From: Antennarius striatus
Taxonomy: Eukaryota; Chordata; Actinopteri; Lophiiformes; Antennariidae
DNA: 64,000 nt
Direction: 5' to 3'
NCBI RefSeq assembly: GCF_040054535.1
Contig: NC_090794.1
Span: forward strand, 2,231,501-2,295,500
The notes beneath the pieces were generated by a model. It made no database searches and was not told the DNA's origin. It worked only from the letters and a program-made list of their open reading frames with translations. Below, piece after piece: positions 36,701 through 47,499 of this stretch. The translations under genes and the position numbers were made by a program. Within the stretch, counting starts at the first letter, position 1; each line of letters begins with the position of its first letter.

Positions 36701-39115
36701 AGTTTGTATGGGAGGTGTGAGATACGTTTGACATTTCCCTCCCCCCAGCAGGAGGTCTTCAGGGTCTGAGACGTGACTGATGCAATAACTGAAAGGTTAA
36801 AGAATCGGATGAGCAGGATGAGCCCCCCCCAGTCGCCGCCGTAGGTGTCGACCTGAAGGATCGAACCGCAAGAGAATGAATCTATCGCTGAGTCAGCGGG
36901 TTAGCAGATAATGATGGACGTGGCGGGACGTCCCAAGAGCCTCTTAAAAAGGCTTTCATAACCCCGTTGTTGATCTGTATGTGTTTAAAGTGGTTTATTA
37001 GAAATAAAGCAGCACAGCTGAAGGTGGCTTGTTGTTTTTGTGGGCGGGTGATGCATGTACCTGATGGGAGACCACGACACCCCCAGGGCCCTCCCAAACG
37101 CCAGCGAGGGGGCGGAGCGTCGCCTCTGAGCCAGGTGTCTGAGGTGCTGCAATAAGAACAAGGGGAAGTTGTGAACTGCGCCACGGTAACACCATCATCG
37201 CCACTTTTTCTTTTACACTTATAAGCTGTAAATTAGCATCCAGCTGCTTTTATCCGTGATAATGAGCTGCTGTTGTTGACGCATGAAACTTTAATGTTAG
37301 AGTGTCTGTTAACACTACAGTATATATATAATAGTGATAGATTGAATCAGAAATGCCTCCACAGCTACTTTTATTGATAAACCTGATAATAATGCATCAT
37401 GTTTTAATGTTAAATGAATTATTTTTGATTTTTTTTAATGGTTTTAAATACTGTAGCTCATTTTGTTCAAATTACAACTACAATTAAATATGTAATTAAA
37501 TCAATATCCGCTTTAACTTAATTCTAATTCCGATATGTCCAATAAACTGTATTGAAAATTAAAGAAAAAGAAAACTGTTTTGTTTTTTAAAAAAGATTTC
37601 ATTAAACATATTATCATTTTTCCTGTAGCACAGCCCCTACAGATATTATACTGTATGTTTTCCCTCCTACACACACTTCACACACTTATAGAATGAGCAT
37701 TCTGATTCAGTCACACAGAAAACAATAGAAGAAGAATGCAATGTCGGGACTGATGATGAAGACATTATGCATGGAAATACGAAAGGAACACAAAGAACCA
37801 AAAAGGCATATGGAGAAGAAGATGGTTATAGAGTTCAATCAATTCGATTCAGCTGCTCCAACAGGGTGGGATTGTTTCTGTCACACGGTTGACATCACAA
37901 AGGTTCTCAATCCACCTCACTGAATGACAAATCCGACCTGAGGAATTGCGAAGTTATCGCTGCGAACGTGCGATCGCCTCGTTTTAATGATCCCAGCAGG
38001 AACGCTGTGTTCGCAAAATTCAGCTCCGATCCATTAATTGTGAAAGAAAACAAAACACCTTGTTTATGGCGGCCCTTCTGCTCTAATTGCAGATTAAACA
38101 GAGAGATCTGGACCGAGAGGGGGATCGGAGGGGAAGAGAGGAACACAAACATCTGACAAAAGCGTTTGTGTTTGGGTTTGTCCAGCGACTCGTGATGGAT
38201 GAGGACACAAATGAAGGCAATCGTTGCCATTAAAACGCTCATTTGTTGGCAGTCAGTTACCGCTTTATTTTCCCATGTATAACATTTAATAACTGCTGCA
38301 GATTGGAAGACTTTGTGCAAAGTCTTGAAGCCATCACTGTGTTCTACCCCCTACTATCTCCATGATGACTATTTTGCCATCTATGTGCTGCGTAGAAATA
38401 GAAATAGAGAGAATTTATGAATCCCTTGGGAAGACTTCCTCAAAGAAATTAAGAAGTTTCAAACATAATATAGCTATATAACGTGTTTCCTGCTCTTGTT
38501 TGTCGAAGAATGGATTCTTGGCTACAAAGAGTTGTTTGCCAATTTTACTTGTCATCTAAGGTGCCTGAAGACCTCCTGAGGTCAGAATCCAACTCCAAGC
38601 AGATAAAGGATGCTTTAAAAAGCCTCTAAAGCTGGAAAACAAGAGTGTATTCTCTAGATACGCTTCCATTTATTTTTATTTTCACTCATTGACAATCAGA
38701 AAAAACCCTGCCATTGATCACTGACAGCTCAAGGCCACACACATCTCCACATTTCAGCTCCTGAATCAACCGATCTGACCTTCTGATGTTTTCCCGCCAT
38801 TGAAAGGTGATGTTTTCATTCGCATTCGCCGCTAAACAACCCAAAACCTGCTTATCGGTTTATTCACTCACTATAGGACTGGGGAAATCTATTTCCCGCT
38901 GATACGAGCTGCCCTTTTGTCCACCGTGTTGTGTAACACAGCACGAAAAGCGTCTTTGTGCGTTTGCCTTCAAGAGTCAGGATGAGCATCCGGTATCAGC
39001 AGCGGGTTTTTTTTTTTCTTCACTCGAAATTAATACTCACAGGTCGTAGAGAAGCTGCAGCATCGTCATAGCTTCCTCTTCTCATGGCTGCGATCCCATA
39101 ACCAACTGAGTCCAT
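28109..39115 (-). CDS. tagap: TAGAP-like Rho GTPase-activating protein with PH-type N-terminus (14 exons, 855 aa)
   Basis: RhoGAPs speed GTP hydrolysis by Rho-family GTPases; mammalian TAGAP acts in T cells. Exons: 39041-39115, 37061-37146, 34294-34464, 33170-33325, 32348-32389, 32168-32252, 32028-32081, 31789-31837, 31424-31569, 31152-31313, 30616-30725, 30252-30441, 29932-30013, 28109-29268. All junctions are GT-AG and the frame closes with one stop. Residues 33-40 read QRRRSAPS and residues 54-177 form a PH-like region with TERHLFLFSDVIVFAKLK, both as in ARHGAP20. The RhoGAP domain (about 267-469) has KGPSTEGVFRK with the expected arginine finger Arg306, and YNLAVCIAP with Asn415. The serine-rich tail ends RRCSQPVFEEFSYAKESYV, like the TAGAP C-terminus. 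The first ATG (39115) has A at -3 and G at +4; a second in-frame ATG is at 39085. The RA domain of ARHGAP20 is short or lost (about 177-240). Confidence 0.92.
31084..31141. repeat. (TATTA)n microsatellite beside a splice donor
   Basis: About eleven pentamer units. The repeat begins only 10 bases inside the intron that follows the exon at 31152-31313 of the TAGAP-like gene, whose donor is GTACGACT. Confidence 0.95.
33653..33698. repeat. (AT)n microsatellite in a TAGAP-like intron
   Basis: A 46-base alternating AT run between the two main PH exons. Confidence 0.95.
34817..34850. repeat. (AAATT)n microsatellite
   Basis: Pentamer repeat in an AT-rich part of intron 2 of the TAGAP-like gene. Confidence 0.9.
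34851..37060 (-). other. Intron 2 of the TAGAP-like gene
   Basis: Non-coding DNA between the PH exon and the QRRRSAPS exon. The open frames here show no family resemblance and carry no matching splice sites. Confidence 0.7.
37147..39040 (-). other. Intron 1 of the TAGAP-like gene
   Basis: About 1.9 kb without a supported gene. Around 38397-38460 a TTTATGAATCCCTTGGG phrase resembles a LINE 3' tail. Confidence 0.65.
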
Positions 39116-40361
39116 GCTGGAAGCGCCAAAGCCGAGAAGAAGGGTTCTGCTACGACCCCGACTGACGAGCGACTGCAGAGTGATGCCGACCGTCCTGCAG
39201 AACGGCTTCTTCTAATTCATGCTAATGAGGTTTTGGAACAATGGAGGACCTGGATAGAGGACAAAACCACATCCTGTTCCGCTCCAGTGGGGAACTGTCC
39301 TATTATAATGACACCATAATGTGTTCCATCAAGGCCTTTTCTCCAGATCTGGGCTACAAGGGTGAGATGTTGTGATGGTTGGCACCTGGAGATAACAAGG
39401 TTTCACAGTTTTAAACCCTCACACTTTGCAGTGAGAAATTAGTTTGCAGGGAAGGAAATTGGAAGGATGTGCTTTGATGGCCTCATGTGTTGCTTGGCTG
39501 CAGGTTGGTGTAGGAGATCCCTTTATCTCCAGTGTAGCGCGAGATGAGAACCCAGTCTTGTGTGAGTAACCTTCACGAGGCTCCACGCTCAATACCATCC
39601 AGAAAACCTGCATGGTTTCTCAAGGAATTCCATTTTAATGCCCCTGTTTTTCCAACACTCTTCAGTTTGATCCCTGTCAAATAGCTGGAGTTGATAGGAA
39701 CACGTCTTTGCCAGAATTCAATCTCTCCAATCACCATTTCGGTGATCTTCATCGCAAAAGGGTTCATTCAGGTGAGAAAACGCATCTTCCAAACGTGAAA
39801 GTCTCATCACCAAGGAACTTATATGGAAAGCGTGCTTACTGGAAAACGCTTCAACGTCCTCTTTCGATCATTCCACTCAACCGTATAAAAGATGCGTTGG
39901 CCGGAAAGATTGACCGCGAATGCCTGCAGCTTATTTCGGCGCATGAGGCGGAAAATCCGTGGATCATAGGGTAGAGGCCAGAAATCCCGACACCGCATCG
40001 AAAAGAAGACTCATCTCCATGTGTATTCTGTGATACTACTTGTTTAATTGCGGTAATTCCTTATAAAAAACAACAACCACACAATCACCATGACGACCAT
40101 TTTTTGTGCTCATTATGTCCACTTCAGCCAATCGACAGAGGTAATTCCTCCAAGCGCAGTAATCCAAGTAATCCCTCAATGAAATTACTTTAGCAAAATA
40201 CATGAGCATCATCGACGAAAAGAGAAAACCCGAGAAGACTGTGAACCTCTCCAGAGGTGGTCGACCTTCCAGAATGACTGCAGACCTTTTCCCCCGTTTC
40301 TCCAGTTGTAATTGGCCTCATATTTCTAAGGGGGGTCAAACCGTTTTGACAGTGAACTGAT

Positions 40362-40390
40362 TTTCCATCACATGACGCATGTGATGGAAA
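40362..40390. repeat. Short perfect palindrome with nested E-boxes
   Basis: TTTCCATCACATG and its exact reverse complement CATGTGATGGAAA are separated by ACG. Each arm contains CACATG/CATGTG, an E-box type hexamer. Confidence 0.8.
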
Positions 40391-40573
40391 CACATTGAGA
40401 ACAAGAAGCACCTCAGCCCTTATGTCGACTCCACATTTTTTATTTTGCAGCATTTAAAAACAGTTCACGTTCACCAAACTGATGCGCCTTTGTTGCTGGT
40501 GTGGACGATGGTGGTGGAGGACATTCTGTACATCGCTGTAGCCTGGTGTCAAGTGATTACATAAAAAATACAA

Positions 40574-40575
<2 letters not shown>

Positions 40576-40614
<39 letters not shown>
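40576..40614. repeat. (GT)n microsatellite
   Basis: Uninterrupted GT run of about 39 bases. Confidence 0.95.
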
Positions 40615-40615
<1 letters not shown>

Positions 40616-41447
40616 ATGTGTGTAATGTATGCTAAAACATTCAAAAACAATTACATGTTTCAATTTATTAACATGCATGAACACTGTTTTGTTTTAACAT
40701 ATCAGAGACAAGCTGCGGTCTGGTTTCACACCGTTTGAGGCTCGGCGTTATGAATGTTGTCACATCAGGGGATCAGGAAACTCAGAGCAGTTTTTAATTG
40801 GACCCAGGATTAAACAGCTACTTAGGCCTGACTTACAATGTTCTCGCCCTTCAGGTCAGATCATTATTGCCATTTCTAGTAAAAGTCAATTATATTATCT
40901 TTCCTGTCCAGCTTTTCCAGTCTAAACCCAGTTGTTATTGTTTTTTACCTTTTCTTTGTGTAACAGATTAATGAACTTGCATCCAGGTAACCTTTCAGCC
41001 TCGGTTTCTATCTGCTCAGATTTACTAGTCTGACATTTTCCAAACAGAATCCAATAAATCAAACACACTTTTATTTGGCCACATTGAGACCCTCACCAAT
41101 GCTGTTCTTTTCCCCGGACTCTACCATCACCTCAGGATTAGAAGAAGCTTTATTGTCACGTACAATTGCATGAATTACAACCACATGTGATCACTAACAG
41201 TACAACGTTGTGACTTCTGGTCACTGTTTTTGCGCAAACCCTGAGGAACAATGGGCAACCCTTATGGAACGTAATAAGGGGAGCGATTTCCTCTTTAATA
41301 ACTCATATTTTCACGTCTGCATCATGAATATTGGGACGGGATGGGTGACGGATCCAAGCAGTCCAGATGCCGTAATGCATTTCTTTCAAATGCAGTTTTC
41401 TGGAGGATGCAGGTTGGATGGTTCAATCCTGTCCTATACTCCGAAGA

Positions 41448-44400
41448 TCATATAGAGACAGGTGGGGAATTTTCAACGACAGATTTATTGTTGAAAACAG
41501 ATTTTTTGTCATTCGCCGTGGACGCCCAGCAGGTGTACACGGGTCTACCGTCCAGGTTGCTGCTCTTGCTTTTGCTTTTGCTTCTGCTTTTGCTCTTCCT
41601 CTTGGTTTGAGCTCTGCCCCAAGACAAATCAGAGTTCTTCTTATCGACGCCGCCTCTTTCCTGAAGTTCAATGTGGATGGGATACGGGATATCGTGGCAG
41701 GTGGAGTTCTGGTTGCCCACACGATTTCCACCCAGCCGGGGCCACAGGGTGAGGAGCAGGCGGAGCTCCTGCTGAAAAGACTTGTTGAAGTAGAAGTAGA
41801 TGAAGGGATTGTAGATGTGGGAGCTCTTGGCGAAGAGGGCGGGAAAGACGAATCCCTCGGGAGCCATGTACAGACTCCCCTTGTGGAAGATGAAAAGGAA
41901 GGACACGATGGCGTACGGCGCCCAGGCGATGACAAAACCCAGGCTGATGCAGAAGAACATCTAGAAGAGGAAGTCATGGGTTACAGAACAGGAAGTGCTT
42001 CACTGCTACAGTCATGAGGTCCGTCGAAATAGTATCAAACATCATGTGAGAGTCTCCTGCAGGCATGTGGGCAATGACTGTTACTAGACTGGTAATCAGA
42101 AGGCAGCGATTTCCCCGAATCCATCAGCGCAGCTTGCAGCCACGGTTCTCTCGCTAGTCAAAATCAACTTATTTCAAATTTTAACCGTTAATGTGAATCT
42201 TTTTTTATATAGTGCCACCAACCCAAGGTCGTTTCTGAATCCAGTACCCTGACAATGACACCAAAGCTGAAGAGGTTACTATAGCAATGGTAGTGGGACA
42301 GAGCCTGTGGCAGAAAACTCAAGCGTCCAACAGTAGACAAACTGTTGTGTTATTACTGTCACTGCCAAGAGGGGGAAGCAAAAGCTCCACTAACAAACAC
42401 ATCTGGAGGGTGGTGGGGGCACTCATGATGCAGTCCAAAACAACTAACAGCTAACCCTAACCCCTGAACCTAACCCGAACCAATAACTCTACCATTAACC
42501 CCTAACTATAACCCCAATCCTAACTCTAACCCCTGACCCTACCTTAACCTTAACTCTATCTCCAACCCCCAACCTTAACTCTATCCCTAACTCCTAACTC
42601 TAACCTCCAACTCTAACCCTAACTCTACCCCAACCTCTAACTCTAACCCTAACCCTAACCTTTACTCCAACCCCTAAACCAAACCCCTAACCTTAACCCC
42701 TAAACCTAACCCCCTACCCAACCCTAACCCTACCCTTCACTACGAAACCCAACCCCTAACCTCAAACCCAAAACTTCACCCTATCCTCTAGCCCTAACCA
42801 CTTACGCTAACCCTAACCCTTAGCCGTAACCCTAACCCATAACCCCTTATCCTTAACCTTAACCCTAACTCTGAAGCTGAGAATGTGTGTGAAGGGAACA
42901 CCAACCAATAGTAACTTGTGACAAAGACTCAGATGAGTTTTATCATGAGTGCCCTTTGGGTGAACTGCAACTGATTTTTTTGTTAACTAGGATTTGAACG
43001 GGCTGGATCAGCTCTCACCATGGAGAGTCTCTTCTTGGTGTACAGCAGGTTGTTACGGATCCCTCTTGTGGACAACATGTGGGAGAAGTGGGACACCTTG
43101 AAGAGGATCTGGCACTGGGACATCGCGATGAGGAGAACAGGAAACAGCGTGAAGCAGACGAAGGAGCAGATGACGTAGAAGGCGTCCTTGGACGAGGTGT
43201 GATAACCCCTCCAGGCCACGGTGCAGGACAGCCCGTAAGGTTCTGGGACGTACTTGCCCCAGCCGAACAGAGGGAAGCTGGACCACATGGTCGCCAAGAG
43301 CCAAATGGCGAAGCACAGCTTACGGATGTTGGCGACTTCCAGCCACTCAGCTGTAAAGAGAAATAGAATCTGTTATGAGCTGGAAAAGTTCATCCAGGTG
43401 ACATTTTTTTGTCGCATTTGAATGGAGCCAGAGTCACATTTTCGTCGTTTTTGAAGCTATTAGGCTATTATCTATAGGAACACCAAGGGACAATGTCTTT
43501 TTTGCCATGAACATTTCTAATCTTTTTCAATACATGAATTGTTTTGTCAAAACCATCTACAAGTTATGGACTTAGACTCGCCACACAAGTGCTCAAATGT
43601 AGTCACTTGAAAGCTTTGCACAGCTTCCAGGTTCCATTAATCTCACCTGGAAATGACGTAATAGCTGTAAGTGAAGTGACTGTCACAACATTAAAGCACA
43701 CCTGGATCTACACAGCTGGATTTAATTCTAGTGAGCTTTTGAAAACTTCAAGGTACGTAAAACTGATTGCATTTTGGAACGGAGCAAGTGGTTACTAGAA
43801 TTTTCAGAAAAGGTCAATCGGCCGTCGTCTCCAATAGGTCCACCTGCAGACTCACAAGCTCTTTTTACACCATAACACCACAGAAACTGATTATATTTTA
43901 ATATGTGGCAGATATTATGCTGATGTCTTTTTTTTTAATGCACACACAAAGTTGCCTCATTTTCATGGATCCTTTAAGAACATCAAGGACAAACAAACGC
44001 TGGGAAACCCCCCCCCCCCCCTTCCATTTCATAATTTTCACTCAAACCATTAAATGTCTCTGGAGGTCATTTACAGCTTGATTCTTACATCACGTGTTTA
44101 TTATTTAATTAAGGCTGTGCGATGCTCACTATTATGCTCTACTTTGTTATGCATGATTAATGAATGGCTAATATAGGGATGGAGGACCCTCATGAGGTCG
44201 CATCTAATGAATGAGTCAATGGGTCCTTTTCTTGTTAGCAACCTTGATTACAAAAAGCTTCTTCTACTCCCCCCACCTTCACTCCAAAACCCACATCATG
44301 TAAGCCCCAGGTATAATCACCGTAAACCAGGCTGTAGCATATCTTTAAGTAGCGGATGATGCTTATGGCCGTGATGGTGAACATGCTGCAGAGGCCGAAG

Positions 44401-45857
44401 ATGAAGCAGCCGAAGCCGTAGTAAACACACGTGACGTTTTCCCCGAGCCACGCGTGACGAAAGGAGGACAGGATGGAGAGCGGGTAGAAGCAGACGCAGC
44501 AGAGGAAATCAACCACCGCCAGGTTGACGCACAGCAGCTCCGAGCCAACCATCTTCTTCCTCCTGCGGTAGCAGATCACCAGAACCAGCCCGTTGCCTAG
44601 AACCGAGAGCAGAACTTGACAGGAGAGAAGAAGGATGGTGAAGTCACTGTGTGGTACCAAACGTCACACAGATGGTGTTAGAGCAGCTGATAAAAACACA
44701 AAAACAATACAGAGCTAAAATAAAATCTGACTCCGACTCATAAGGTGTGTGACTCCAAATTCATGCCAATGTTGCAGAAGTTGAATTTAAGTTTTTTGCT
44801 TTTATTATTACCAGTAAATCAAATTTACCTTGATAAACAGCCAGACAGACAAGAACCAGCTATCAGACACAGTTCCCGGACAAAAGTTAACGAGTAAAAT
44901 ATAGGGGTTTTTTTCTCATTCGTATTTCTGTTTTTAGCACTTTTTCATACAGTTGCGACAGCAGGATATTTTTCCCACTAACACACAGCAAGGTACTGTA
45001 AAGGGCTGAAGATGTCAAAGAAGAGCGACAAACATCATTACTGTGACTTTAGAACCCGTAAGAAAAATCACAGAAGGATGCAAAGATACCATGGAGACGG
45101 ATTAACACACACATAAACTGATTAACCTGATTTGTTATTGGATTTTCCTAATGGACCTTTTTCAATTTCATTAATTTTTTTAAGGTCTTTTTGTTTTCTT
45201 TTGTTTTCTCTTGTTTTACAATACAATTCCAACAAATCAACAGCATAGAGCCGAAACCCTCCCCCAACACCCTTCCCCCTGCTCCCATATAAACAACAGA
45301 CACGCATGCAAATTAACCCTGATCTACAGTAATATCATACAGTAATATCATAATCATATCATAATATCATAATCCAACGACCATAAGGAAATAATGGGTG
45401 AAAATAAACAGACATTATTTAGATGATATAAAATAAATAAAGATATAAATAAAAATAAAAATATACAGTAAGCAAAAGAATGCATGAAAGGACAGAAGAC
45501 AGCAGTAAAGTTTGTATTATTACATTATTAGCTTCCATCCCACCAACAAACATTTAAAAAGGCTGCCAGAGAAGAATCCCATATAAAAACTTATATTTTA
45601 ATTAAAGGTAGTCCATATTTAAAAGAGGTGAAGCTTCAGTACTCTTGAAAATAAAGCATTAAATCCGAATTTAAATGAATTCCACAAGCCTTAAACTACA
45701 TTTTTAATCAAGTTTGAACGTTGTTCTGGAGGATGGAGTCGCGCATACCGACAGAGAGGATGGTCAGTCCCACGCCGATGTCACCGGCGCGGCTCAGTTT
45801 GGAGGTGAACACGCAGGGGGGCATCAGGGAGTCCGCGGAGGTGGAGTTGGGAGACAT
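41448..45857 (-). CDS. Neuropsin-group non-visual opsin (4 exons, 415 aa)
   Basis: A seven-helix retinal-binding receptor. Exons: 45749-45857, 44321-44614, 43019-43350, 41448-41960; all introns are GT-AG and the frame closes. The start ATG at 45857 opens MSPNSTS with a glycosylation site at Asn4, and an in-frame TGA lies 21 bases upstream. TM1 reaches GNG at 43-45. Cys99 and Cys177 can form the usual disulfide. PEPYGLSC places Glu171 at the bovine Glu181 position. Lys290 in PALFAKSSHIYNPFIY is the Schiff-base lysine and NPFIY is the NPxxY motif. Closest known relatives are OPN5-type (KLS-x-D start, RYLKIC, YVPEP, YNP-IY), so the gene is probably one of the fish opn5/opn6-opn9 set; I cannot say which. 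Oddities: residues 123-125 read IRY instead of DRY, and the C-tail has a KSRSKSKSKS tract. Exon 2 could also start at a nearer AG (CTAG|GC), but the chosen site gives the family's TM1 length. Confidence 0.92.
42452..42870 (-). repeat. Degenerate interstitial telomere-type repeat
   Basis: About 420 bases of CCCTAA-like units with many variants (CCCCTAA, CTCTAA, CCTTAA) and several exact CCCTAACCCTAACC stretches (for example 42651-42660 and 42811-42820). It lies within the last intron of the opsin gene. Confidence 0.85.
44615..45748 (-). other. Intron 1 of the opsin gene
   Basis: Non-coding, AT-rich. It contains one arm of the inverted repeat described at 45143-45228. Confidence 0.7.
45143..45228 (+). 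repeat. Inverted repeat, arm 1 (opsin intron 1)
   Basis: TTTTCCTAATGGACCTTTTT followed by CAATTTCATTAAT and a T-rich part is the reverse complement of 46404-46465. Only a roughly 20-base gap and a few substitutions differ. The arms face each other across opsin exon 1. Confidence 0.85.
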
Positions 45858-46095
45858 CGGTCGGAGCTGGATGGTTCAAGTTGTGGCTGCTTAAAAAAAC
45901 CCAAACCCTTAAATGCTTTCATTCCTCAGCTCACGGAGAGAGTGCATTCCGGTCCCCATGGTAACGCGGGACGTGCGCGAACGTGGTCCGCTAACGCGCG
46001 AAACCTCCCGCAGAACCGTGATTGTCCGGCGTGTTATAGTCCCTCAGGTGTCGCGGGAAATGCAAATTCAAAGTAACACGAATGCTTTACAAGGA

Positions 46096-46500
<405 letters not shown>

Positions 46501-46925
46501 TTAAAATTCTGACAAGAAGACAAAGAAGCCCACGCTGGTGAAAGATTTATCGCCTCCATCAACTAAAAGTCCACAGGAGTGTACAGTTCGTGTGGGTCAC
46601 CTGGGTGCCATGGAAAAAAAGAAGTCAGCTTTAAGTTGATAACGGACACGTTTGAAATGTGAAAAAGAACATGTGGTCAACATCCAGTCTTGAAAAGTGG
46701 ACTTTAATAGCATTAAATTGGCTTTAATGGAATGCCACTCTGTGAAGAATTGAACCTGTCACCGACGGTGTAAATGGTCCTTTTATCGACCTTTCATGGA
46801 CAATAAAGCGCAGCGATTAAGTTATGGTACTTTTAAGTGTTATTTAAATACCACTATGTAATTATATTGTATATATAGATATATATATTAAACATCCTTC
46901 GATGTGTCAAAACATTTATATTTAG

Positions 46926-47078
<153 letters not shown>

Positions 47079-47144
47079 GACATGCTGTTTATTGATTGGC
47101 TTTTGGCTTTGCGTTCAGTTTCTCCAATGAGAAAGAAAAAATGC

Positions 47145-47159
47145 TACGCCCTCTGCTGG
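47145..47159 (-). promoter_or_regulatory. CTCF-like motif
   Basis: On the minus strand CCAGCAGAGGGCGTA matches 13 of 15 positions of the vertebrate CTCF core as I know it. Occupancy is not shown by sequence. Confidence 0.35.
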
Positions 47160-47499
47160 CCTCCATGATGAACTACATCTCCTGTGGATCTGTCAGGCAG
47201 CGCTGATGGCTGGATTATCTGAAAAATAATTTCCCACAGACTTCATTCATTTTTAAAATTCTCATGACCCTCAGAATAAACTTTTAAAGTAGAAAAACAC
47301 GAATTTCTGCTTTTAGTTTTCTGGTGGTATAAACATTTTAAAGGTCTGAAATGAAAGTATTTGGAGATGTCAGATGATTTCCACTGATCTGAAATATTAT
47401 ATAAGAGTTATTGATTTCCCTGTTAGATGAACCGAAACCTCACTGCATCTCTAGTGTGAATGAGAATAATGAAAAGAGACTGTTTTATTTTTGTAGAAA

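Larger units (their letters stand above)
39116..41447. other. Intergenic DNA between the TAGAP-like gene and the opsin
   Basis: It holds the TAGAP-like promoter side (39116-39300), a GT microsatellite and the end region of the opsin transcript. AATAAA occurs on the minus strand at 41147-41152 (inside a LINE-tail-like AGAAGCTTTATTGTCA) and at 41071-41076; either could end the opsin mRNA. Confidence 0.55.

Noticed and set aside
39708..39974. A frame with RVHSGEKTHLPN, suggesting a C2H2 zinc-finger linker
   Set aside because: No cysteine-histidine pairs surround it, so the similarity is accidental.
41418..42017. A 199-codon plus-strand frame over the last opsin exon
   Set aside because: It is the antisense shadow of the opsin exon at 41448-41960.
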